Assembly: GCF_004379255.2 (NCBI RefSeq)
Contig: NC_056052.1
Coordinates: 5,270,001 to 5,334,000, forward strand
DNA from: Salvia splendens
Taxonomy: Eukaryota > Streptophyta > Magnoliopsida > Lamiales > Lamiaceae
Length of the DNA stretch: 64,000 bases
Direction of reading: 5' to 3'
The notes below the pieces were generated by a model that was given only the letters and a program-made list of their open reading frames with translations, had not been told where the DNA came from and searched no databases. Each line of letters begins with the position of its first letter. Within the stretch, counting starts at the first letter, position 1. Below are positions 35,954-45,407 of this stretch, in pieces. Both the position numbers and the translations under genes were made by a program.

Positions 35954-37073
35954 GAGTAAAGGCCAAAATTGGTCCTGAACATATAGTCATTTTACGATTT
36001 TGGTCCTAAACATTATCTTTTGGATTTTTTGGTCCTGCACATATGGACATTTGATCATTTTGGTCCTGCACATATGGAAATTTGATCATTTTGGTCCTCC
36101 GTCAACATTTTCGTTAAAAACTAACGGTCAACATTATCTTTTGGATTTTTTGGTCCTGCACATATGGATATTTGATCATTTTGGTCCTGCACATATGGAA
36201 TTTTGATCATTTTGGTCCTCCGTCAACATTTTCGTTAAAAACTAACGGTCAACAGCCGATTTTTGACTAAAACAATGGGTTGGGTCAGGTCGTGTTTGGG
36301 TCGGGTTTGGGTTACACGTTAAGAAAAAAAATAATTATTTTTTATTAATTAAAAAATTATAAAACTTTAATTTTTAGTTATTTTTGTTGATTAAAAATAT
36401 TATAACGACTAAAAACATGATGTTATTATACGATTTAAACATGATATTACACGATAAAATAAAAAATTACCAAATTAAAATAATCATTTTTTAATCAAAA
36501 CAATAAAATTAAAGTATACTAATATTAAATCTATATAATAAAATTAAATAATTAAAAAATTATTTTTAATAAAATCTAAGCATAATATTTTCTTCAAATT
36601 CATGAAAAAATTAATTAAAAAATACTATACTTTAATTTTATTAATTAAAAAATATTAATTAATTTTTTAAGAATATTATGCTTAGATTTTAACGAAAATA
36701 TTATGCTTAGATTTTAAGAAAATATTATTTTTTTCTTAACGTGTAACCCAAACCCGACCCAAACACGACCCGACCCAACCCATTGTTTTAGTCAAAAATC
36801 GACCGTTGACCGTTAGTTTTTAACGAAAATATTGACGGAGGACCAAAATGATCAAAATTCCATATGTGCAGGACCAAAATGATCAAATGTCCATATGTGC
36901 AGGACCAAAAAATCCAAAAGATAATGTTGACCGTTAGTTTTTAACGGAAATATTGACGGAGGACCAAAATGATCAAATGTCCATATGTGCAGGACCAAAA
37001 AATCCAAAAGATAATGTTTAGGACCAAAATCGTAAAATGGCTATATGTTCAGGACCAATTTTGGCCTTTACTC
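35954..37073. mobile_element. Mutator-like non-autonomous element with long terminal inverted repeats
   Basis: Ends GAGTAAAGGCCAAAATTGG and CCAATTTTGGCCTTTACTC are perfect inverted repeats. A perfect 9-bp duplication AAAAATGAA flanks the element (35945-35953 and 37074-37082), diagnostic of Mutator. The inverted arms extend inward for roughly 350-380 bp each, to TAACGTGTAACCC on the right, around an AT-only core. Each arm carries a tandem duplication of about 121 bp. There is no coding capacity; the open frame seen in the left arm is repeat-derived. Confidence 0.92.
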
Positions 37074-37882
37074 AAAAATGAATAAATTCGAACATATTAA
37101 ACTAAAAATAAACCAAAATTCTTCAACAAGATGCTATCATAAAGAACAATACTTAAAACTAACATGATTAGAAAAAAAATAAAATTGAAAAAAAACTGAC
37201 CTTTGCCGTCTTGGGTGTTTCTCAAGGATGCCAAGAGTTAGTAGGCGGGAATTGTGAATTGTTAGGGGGTGAATTTTGGTGCTAAATAGGGTTTGGTTTC
37301 ATCTCATTGAGGACAATTTAGGAATAACAATATTTTAGCTAGGACAGATTGGTCATTACAGAATATATCCACATAGGGGATTACATGTATAAAACGTGTG
37401 TTAGACTAAACTAGTCCATTAACCCTTTCTATAAAACACATGGTATGATTGGATGCTAACATATGTAATCCACATTTATAATCCATATTATAATCCACGG
37501 CACACAAATCCAAACCACTCCATAAAACAAAACACATTGTAAAACAAAACCACGCCCTAACTTAAATTGTCACGTTTAAAAGTACCACAAGCCGAATTAT
37601 TGATGGCCCAAGATAGTTATATTTGGATTCATCATTCATCTAAGTGATAGAGTTATTCTAAAACAAAACACATTGTAATATTAAATGTGTAACCAAATGC
37701 ATCAATCTCAATATATAGTTCTACACAAATAGGATAGCCAAATATAATACACCATTATGATATATCTATGACATACACTTCAAAAACTCAAATAGCATAA
37801 TTTTAAAAATCAAAGCAGAAATTGGATGAAATACAAATAAAATTGTAGAGATGCATATTCTGGTATGACGACATTAGGCAAC

Positions 37883-39396
37883 TTATTTGAGCTTCTTTGT
37901 AATTCCTGCAAAGTATTTCCCTTGATGGAAAGCTTGTCCGAGCTCGATTTCTGAAGGCTGCCTCATCCCATCTCCTGCGTACGTCCCCGCGCCGTAAGGG
38001 CTGCCACCCTTAATCTTCTCCATCTCGAACATGCCACCACCAAACGTGTACCCAATTGGCACAAATAACATGCCGTGATGGGTGAGCTGCGTGACCGCGG
38101 TCAATCTACACGTACAAGATAGTGGCAGAGTCAGAATTATCGATAATTTAAAAATTCTTGAAAATAAGAGTCTTGTGCGAGACAGTCTCATAAATCAAGA
38201 TCTTGACCAGTTAGTCGAACGGTCAACGCTAACAATCATAGACATTTATAATCCCTACAAACACTTTTTAAGGCCATCAAACATGTTCACAAAAACGACA
38301 TGATATCAATAACTCACGCTGTAGTCTCTTGTCCGCCTCCCTGGGACCCGGTGCTGAAGAAGATCCCGGCCGGCTTGCCAGCCAGAGCCTGGGTCTTCCA
38401 CAGACCACCGGTCGCGTCAAAGAACGCCTTGAATTGAGCAGCCATCATCCCAAACCTAGTTGGGAAGCCAAATATAATGCCATCAGCCTCAGTTAGCTCA
38501 TTTGGGGTGATCACCGCCACATCACTTCTTCCCGGGGCTCCCATCTTTGCGAGAACCTCCTCAGAAAGAGTCTCGGGGACCTGTTCGATTACACAAAAAA
38601 ATCTTCACCTCACTTGCAAATTCAAAATTCGAGCTAGAAAAATCTTCAAACCTGCCACAATTTGGCCTCCACTCCTTCCACGGATTCAACGCCTTTCTTG
38701 ATCTCGTGTGCCAACTTCTCGACATGGCCGTACATGGAATAGTAGCTATACGGTAACATATGAGTTTTCTAATTGTATATTTTTATAACTCAGAAACTTC
38801 TTAGCTATAGGCAATAATCATTATTATGTCACAAGAATTGGACTACTAAATTTGGTCAAAATGCCCAGATTAATAAGTAGAAGTTGGATTATACTTATAT
38901 GGAAAAATATGATTGTTTGATTGGACATAGAATGCAAGAAAACCAACAAGTTGGACCAATAACCCAATTTTGTCCTATGACATTTAACTAAACTTGAATT
39001 AAAATCCAGATTTGCCTAAAAATAGTACATATCTGTTTAATTGAAATCGGAGGACTCCCAATTCCTAACACAATCACATGATCATTTAAAAAAGATAGCA
39101 GATTTAATGAAGATTTGGAAATACTTAAAAATACAAGTTTCCCACTATGTAAAAGGATGGTGAAAATGGTATAATCAAGAAACAGGGGACTGTAGCAACT
39201 TCCAAGAAACAGTAAATTTACTGCAGATTTCTTTGAAAGAAACACAGAAAAAAAACAATGGATCATGTCAACACTTGATACAAACTAAAGTATGTAACAT
39301 GTTCAAATAGTATGAATATTATGATGGGCACAATTAATTGAAAAAAAAAAGATTATGAAAAAATCAGATAACATACACTATGTAGATTTTGGCCAT
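37883..39396 (-). CDS. FQR1-like: FQR1/WrbA-type NAD(P)H:quinone oxidoreductase, four exons
   Basis: This family of flavodoxin-like FMN proteins carries out two-electron reduction of quinones with NAD(P)H, protecting against semiquinone radicals; Arabidopsis FQR1 is auxin-induced and associated with the plasma membrane or cytosol. The exons are 39377-39396, 38652-38745, 38318-38580 and 37883-38105. Their phases fit exactly and give 199 aa, the family length. The start [19 protein letters not shown] holds the FMN phosphate loop. Then come [19 protein letters not shown] (FMN-binding), [34 protein letters not shown] and the C-terminal [13 protein letters not shown]. Every conserved block is intact and there is no frameshift, so I regard it as functional. 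The 630-bp first intron is AT-rich. No specific promoter site can be assigned in the 39.4-39.5 kb upstream region. Confidence 0.95.
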
Positions 39397-40691
39397 TGCA
39401 ATGAAGGGAGTTTCTCTCTCTTGTGTGAAGTAGTAGGTGGATGAATGTAATGTTGCAATGGTGGAGAGTGGGATGTACCATTTAAATATATTGCCCACAT
39501 TGGAGAGAGAAGATTTGACTAATATGTGGTGACTTGATTAGCTGTCTAGAAATTGTAATTAGCTTTAAAATTTATCAATTTCTGAGGTAAATATTATTCT
39601 AGATGGTTTGGTAGTTGAGGTCATGCTTATCATCATCATTTGAGTAATAATTAGTGATTATAGTCTTTAACTAATATGATGTCAATAGTTCTGTTATTTG
39701 GTTTGCTAACGAAATCAAAGTGGTTGCTTAAACTGATTGTAATTAGTTGGGTTGCTCTATCACCATAATGGAATAACAGATCAAATAATAGAATATTACA
39801 ATTTAATCAGATGAATTATTATATTTTTACTTAGGGGAGGGAAATGCTAGATCTGAATCCAAACTTAATTACTTATAGACTAATTAAAGTATGTAACTAA
39901 TTAATTCATCAAATCGAGTACTAATTTTTTATTAGTTATGGCAGTATTTATGCACTATGAAAAAAATGGTGAACTAATTTCTATATTGTAAAGAATTTTA
40001 ACTTGAAAATACTTGACCCAATATTTAAAGCATGAATTTTTTATTCGAAGTATTAAAAAATTGAGAAAATAGAAAATTACGTATTTGAAGGATAATTAAT
40101 GTACAACAAAAGGCATAGAATTATTAAATTCTTTCTTTTATAGATAATGCTAACCTTTTCTTTAAATGAAGTGTCGTCCACAAAAGTTGACATAGACCAT
40201 CTTATAGTCAGCATTCGAGAAAATAAAAGGTTAGAATATCTCTAAATTCATGATTTTTAATTGTGGTAAAAGGGTGAATATGCTTGATTCAAATAAGTTC
40301 AACAAGTGGGCAACATTCAAGTGAACCAAGTTTTACAAATGCAAATCAAATTTAATAGACTCGACTAAAAGATATTTCTTGTTTAAATCTGTAAATTCGA
40401 ATTTGAAACATTTAAAATCAGATAATACTTATATCGCTAGGTCATCTTAAAGATAATTTTTATGATTATTTTGCCAAACCATGTACTTACATTAGTAAAC
40501 GAAACCTATGTAACGAGTCATTAAAATTAACAATGTACTTATAATACCCTAATATCTTGTTTGCTTCAATACACAAATATCTTTATAAATACATAAGTAG
40601 AGATGTGATCATATGATAACCCATATTTATAGTGATAACCTAATAGCCTATCATTTTATAGATGAAATATATCATTTTTGCTAAAATAATA
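39397..40691. other. Upstream and intergenic sequence of the quinone reductase gene
   Basis: A CT-rich leader-like segment is just upstream (about 39405-39425 on the plus strand as its complement). The rest is AT-rich sequence without a recognised gene or repeat end. Confidence 0.4.
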
Positions 40692-40907
40692 CTCTCTCCG
40701 TCCCCAAAGAATATGCACTTTGGGTTCGACACGAGTTTTAATGCAAAATTAGTAAAGTAAGAGAGAGGTAGAGAGAAAAAATAATTAGAGTATTTTAGTG
40801 GGGAATGGGCACCTCATTAGAGATAAAAGAGTTTCCAAAATTGGAAAGCGCATATTCTTGTGGGACGGACTAAAAAGGAAAGAGTGCATATTCTTGAGGG
40901 ACGGATG
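40692..40907. mobile_element. Stowaway-like MITE
   Basis: Left end CTCTCTCCGTCCCCAAAGAA and right end TTCTTGAGGGACGGATG are imperfect inverted repeats flanked by TA. About 216 bp, of a different subfamily from those at 4.2 and 13.5 kb (shared internal phrase GCATATTCTT). Confidence 0.72.
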
Positions 40908-41950
40908 TAATATTTATACACAATAAAAGATATTCTTTTAGCAAGTATAAAATGGTACTTGTAATCAATAAAATGATTTTCTATTTGTATAAAATGATTA
41001 TGTTCTATAAAATGATATTTTGTATGTATAAAAATGATGTCAATGTAAATGATATTCTGCCCGTAGAAAATGATATTTTAGTAAAAATGATATATTTCAT
41101 CCATAAAATAATAGTACGAGGTTACTAGGTTATCACACTAAATATGAGTTGTCAACGCACCCCTACGCACGTATATATTATACATAATACTTATTATACA
41201 CATGATACTTATTATACATAACACAAATAAATTTATATGTGCCATGTAGATTTGTGTAGTCCACGTTTCAGGTGATACACATAATACTTATTATACATAA
41301 CACAAATCAATTTATTTAGACTTAAACTATTCTAATCACGTTAATTAAACTGAAAAAATGCATTCAATTAGTGCCTAATTTTGGATCCCCAAATTTAGGC
41401 TCCATTATTAAAAATGTTGTACCTTCTAACGTTGGACACAAACAAAAACGTCCACATTTGTGGAAAGAGAAGCATTTTCCAAACATCTGAAATAATTAGG
41501 GTGGTGGAACTTGACTAGCTGTAATAGACACAATAGGTTACTGTCATTAACGTGTTTCAACTTTTCGTGATTATGACGATTAGTGCCGTCACCAAATCGT
41601 AAGAATTAACCGACTATTAATTAATTATCTAATGTCAGTACAGTAATGTTATAACTACTACTAGTAACACATTTGATCATTATTTATTTACTTTATAATT
41701 TTATTTTACTTTTGATGACAGTTGTATATTTTTGGGGCCCACAAGGATCAAATACAGTTTGTAAAATGAAATCCACAAATATTGCTGTGAGCAATCTGAA
41801 TTTGATTTGCTTGGGATGTGCACAATTTATTCTAACCTGTAAAGTTTAAAACTCTCGTCAACTATTAATTTATTATGTATATTATAGTTTGATAGAATAC
41901 TTATATAGTACATCACTATTAGACATTAATCAATATAGCGCAACATTATA
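40908..41950. other. AT-rich intergenic region
   Basis: It contains imperfect direct repeats of AAAATGATATTTT type (40930-41100) and a repeat of ATACTTATTATACATAACACAAAT (about 41205 and 41285). No gene is seen. Confidence 0.4.
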
Positions 41951-41955
41951 GTCAA

Positions 41956-42614
41956 TGATGGGGTACGTACTAAACAAGCCCAATAGCAGTGACGGCCCAT
42001 CAGCCCAAAGCCCAAGGAAGAGTATCAGTTCGGCATTACCAAAGAGTTCGGCCCCAGCCTACAGCTCGGTAAAAGCCGACCAATCAAGCTCTACTCTCAG
42101 ATCGGCAAAAGCTGCTCGGCAATAGTTCAGCAGTTCGGTCTCAGTATTCGACCGAACTGGGAGATAGTGGACTCATGCAGAACCTCCACGACCTCCGCTA
42201 CACGATCTATTTAGTGGTGTCAACTTATGCAGGATCTCATGCAGGATAGCGGACCAAACAAAGAGATAGTGGACCCATGCAGGATCTCATGACCTCCACG
42301 ACATCCACTACCTAGTTAGTGGTGATGCAAGCCACGACCTAGTTAGTGGTGATGCAAGCCACGATCTTAGTTCAATGTATAAATAGAACTTAGATCAGAT
42401 AGACCAGGGAAAAAAGAGCTCTCTAGACATCAAATATCATATAGCAAGTCTGTATTTGTAAGCTGTAAACCAGATCAAGCAATACAATCTTGCCCTCCTT
42501 TCTTCCCGTGGACGTAGATTTACCTCAGTAAATCGAACCACGTAATTCCTTGTGTCGTGATCTATATTTTCTTTTACCCGCATTTATTACTATCAAAAAT
42601 TCGTCCAACCATCA
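41956..42614 (+). repeat. Left LTR of the Tat element
   Basis: TATAAATA at about 42378-42385 is the likely promoter box. The LTR carries internal direct repeats of GGTGATGCAAGCCACGA and of the TCATGCAGGATCTCATG phrase. Confidence 0.95.
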
Positions 42615-42688
42615 CTGGCGCCGTCTGTGGGAAACAGAGAACCAAATCTGTGATAAAAGCGAGTTTTTGATCCTCTTCCACCAAAAAA

Positions 42689-43894
42689 ATGCATACCAGA
42701 TCACATAATACCCGTGCTTCCGTCCGTGATAACCATGAGGAAGCTAGTCCAGCCCGCAGGTCTGGAAAACAGCCTCGGGAGAAATCTACTTCCAGTTCTC
42801 ACGGAGAAGGAACAAGCCGCTCAAAGACTCATCGCACCGAGTCTTCCCAGCAGCCCGATTTGAACGAGGCTGTCAAGTTGTTTTTGGCCGAGAAGCAGGA
42901 AGAGTTCTTAATTTTCCTGCAAAAGGGCCAAAAGCCGGAGACGAAAACGGTGGATTCTCCCTCCTCATCCAGACATGAAAGTCACTACCGCAGTAGTGCC
43001 GTGTCTTCCAGGAAGAAGAATCCTCAACCCCGACATGTTCCTGTTCCTCCTCGGTACCGGAATCACAGGAGAACTCCATCTCCTCCATACCGAAGAGATG
43101 TCGGGTTCGCCATGTACGGAGCATTGAAGACTCCGTTCTCGGACGATATCACCCGAACTCCCTTGCCACAGAACTACCGAACTCCGTCAATGACTTATGA
43201 CGGGTTAGTGAATCCTCATGACTTCCTGGGACGCTATCAGTATAACATGGCGAATCAGGGTCTCAATGAGGTCCATATGTGCAAGCTGTTTCCCGAGCTG
43301 CTTATCGGGAACGCAAGAAGGTGGTTCGATAGCCTCCCCCAAGGCAGCATTAGATCTTACCGAGATCTAATGGATGCTTTCCACAGGAGGTTCTTTCAGA
43401 AAGCGGAAGCCCGAATCACTTCGGCTCAGCTGCTTTCTATACGTCAAGATCGCGACGAAAAGATCAGCGACTTTATGACGAGATTCCACAAGGAATGCCT
43501 ACAAGTAGATGATCTCAATGATCTACTTGTCATTTCGGCATTCCAAAATGGAATCCTGCCCGGAGCTCTCTACAGAAAGCTCGTGGAATGCAGTCCGCAA
43601 ACAGCTCAAGAGATGTGGGACATTGCGGACCAGTTCTCCCGTGCCTATGAGGCAGACCGTCGCAAACGGTCTTTAGACAGCTCATCCCGAGGAGACAGGA
43701 GGAAGCCCGATCATAGCGATCAGGGACATCCTCGCCGAACTCCTTTTGGCGATCAGGGACATCCTCGCCGAACTCCTTTTGAAAGGATTCAAAGGACTCC
43801 GGTGCAAGACCGATTGGGGCCACGTCTCAATCTTGAGAAACCGCCCGCTCAGTTCGTACCATTGAACAACCGGACTGCTGGAGTGGATTCGTAG
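42689..43894 (+). CDS. gag of the Tat element
   Basis: An intact 401-aa frame that begins 75 bases after the LTR. The N-terminal third is basic and Ser-rich (disordered). The retrotransposon gag core spans about residues 165-320 with PHDFLGRYQYNMANQGLNE, ELLIGNARRWFDSLPQGSI, FHRRFFQKAEARITSAQLL and SDFMTRFHKECLQV. A 30-base direct repeat near 43718-43777 duplicates the segment around GHPRRTPF. The end of the frame passes into an out-of-place junction with pol, so the usual C-terminal zinc knuckle and protease are missing. It would form the particle shell of a non-autonomous element mobilised in trans. Confidence 0.92.
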   Translation: MHTRSHNTRASVRDNHEEASPARRSGKQPREKSTSSSHGEGTSRSKTHRTESSQQPDLNEAVKLFLAEKQEEFLIFLQKGQKPETKTVDSPSSSRHESHYRSSAVSSRKKNPQPRHVPVPPRYRNHRRTPSPPYRRDVGFAMYGALKTPFSDDITRTPLPQNYRTPSMTYDGLVNPHDFLGRYQYNMANQGLNEVHMCKLFPELLIGNARRWFDSLPQGSIRSYRDLMDAFHRRFFQKAEARITSAQLLSIRQDRDEKISDFMTRFHKECLQVDDLNDLLVISAFQNGILPGALYRKLVECSPQTAQEMWDIADQFSRAYEADRRKRSLDSSSRGDRRKPDHSDQGHPRRTPFGDQGHPRRTPFERIQRTPVQDRLGPRLNLEKPPAQFVPLNNRTAGVDS

Positions 43895-44505
43895 ATGGAG
43901 CTTCGAATAAGACGGGAAGTGGAGCTGGTATTCTACTCATCGCTCCCGACGGACAAACGGAGGTAACAAACCGTATCTTGGTGAAAGGGTTAAAAGCTCG
44001 GTTAGAACAAGCCAAAGGACAATGGGTAGAAAATCTCCCTCAAGTCCTATGGTCCTACCGAACTACACCCAAAATCTCCAACGGTGAAACTCCGTACAGT
44101 CTGGTGTACGGCACTGAAGCCGTGATTCCGGTTGAGATCGGCGTACCCAGTCCCCGAACTCTAAATTTCTCCTCAGAAATGAATGATGACGGACTGAGAG
44201 CCGAACTAGATCTTGCCGAAGAAAGAAGAGATTTGGCCTGCATAAAAGCAGCCAAGTACAAGGAGCAAGTAGCCCGGTATTATAACCAAAGGGTGAAAAA
44301 GCTGCAATTTCAAGTGGGAGATCTCGTCTTGAGAAACAATGAAGTAAGCCGAGCAGAAAAGCTGGGCAAACTCAAACCCACATGGGAAGGTCCATATCGG
44401 GTGTCAGAAGTCCTCGGCAAAGGGTCTTATAAATTGACTCACATGTCAGGAGAACAAGTACCCCGAACATGGCACATTTCCAACCTCAAGAAGTTCCATT
44501 TGTAA
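43860..44505 (+). pseudogene. pol remnant: RNase H start fused to integrase C-terminal region
   Basis: In the frame shifted from gag, FVDGASNKTGSGAGILL is the start of an RNase H domain. It is followed directly by TEVTNRILVKGLKARLEQ, the distal integrase region, and then WSYRTTPKISNGETPYSLVY, ARYYNQRVKKLQFQVGDLVL and PRTWHISNLKKFHL with a stop at 44505. Protease, reverse transcriptase, most of RNase H and the integrase catalytic core are absent, so a deletion of several kilobases is inferred. The join lies near GACGGACAAACGGAG at about 43946-43960. The element can move only with enzymes from elsewhere. Confidence 0.88.
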
Positions 44506-44878
44506 GAGACAGTCCGGTCAGTCAGTCTTGTGTCTAGTTCGGTCCTAGGGGTATGTGCTTTCTTTGTCTTTTACTTGTTTTTCATGTTTGTCTATGTGCG
44601 TTTTGTCTGTCTATGTGCGTGTCGTCTCTTACAAATGTTACTGAGGTATCTTGTTCTTCGAAGGCTGATCCCCTTTTTAGAACATATATAAGCCAACGAT
44701 TGTGAGTCCAAGCTTCTAAGGAGGATACAAGACCACAATTCAGCTTAAGAAACAAGCAGTTCGTCTGAAACGAACTGCAACAAAGGGAAAGTCCGATCCA
44801 CGCGATAAAACTCCCCAAATTAGGACAAGGGAAAGTCCGATCCGAGCGATAAAACTCGCCAAATTAGGACACAAGCTT

Positions 44879-45275
44879 AGTCCGGTCAAAGAAATTTACT
44901 TCATAAGACCAAAGACGAGTCCGGTCAAAGAAGTTTACTTCATAAGACCAAAGACGAGTCCGGTCAAAGAAGTTTATTTCATAAGACCGAGGACCAAGTC
45001 CGGTCAAAGAAGTTTACTTCATAAGACCAAAGACGAGTCCGGTCAAAGAAGTTTATTTCATAAGACCGAGGACCAAGTCCGGTCAAAGAAGTTTACTTCA
45101 TAAGACCAAAGACGAGTCCGGTCAAAGAAGTTTATTTCATAAGACCGAGGACCAAGTCCGGTCAAAGAAGTTTACTTCATAAGACCAAAGACGAGTCTGG
45201 TCAAAGAAGCTTACTTCATAAGACCGAGGACGAGTCCGGTCAAAGAAGTTTACTTCATAAGACCGAGGACGAGCA
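44879..45275 (+). repeat. Tandem array of 39/40-bp units in the Tat element
   Basis: About ten copies of a unit beginning AGTCCGGTCAAAGAAGTTTA. Two unit types, ending ACCAAAGACG and ACCGAGGACCA, often alternate and give a higher-order period near 79 bp. It lies between the pol remnant and the 3' end of the antisense gene. Confidence 0.92.
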
Positions 45276-45407
45276 CGATGAAATTTTTTCGCTGAGCTGT
45301 AAATACGCAGTGATAGAAGCGAAATGAAAATTTCATTTATTAAATCTTGTTCGGCATATAATTCTGCTGCCCTACGAGAAGGCGTTACGCCATTACAAAG
45401 GACTATT

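Larger units (their letters stand above)
24657..37557 (+). mobile_element. PIF/Harbinger DNA transposon, host of a nested transposon stack
   Basis: The left end GGACGCGTTTTATGGAGTGG and the right end, which on the opposite strand reads GGGCGTGGTTTTG, are similar, and TAA flanks both (24654-24656 and 37558-37560), the preferred target of this superfamily. It spans 12.9 kb. Removing the LTR retrotransposon (27831-33885) and the Mutator-like element (35954-37073) leaves about 5.7 kb, a normal size for an autonomous PIF element. It has the two expected genes, a DDE transposase (25474-26857, plus) and a MYB/SANT ORF1 (about 34844-35710, minus), both broken. The short, imperfect terminal match is the weakest part of the boundary call. 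Confidence 0.68.

Noticed and set aside
36000..36206. Small protein with repeated HIWxFDHF-like units
   Set aside because: The frame lies within the duplicated inverted arm of the Mutator-like element and has no independent support.
42873..43124. Minus-strand open frames opposite gag
   Set aside because: They are shadows of the gag reading frame, with no family resemblance.
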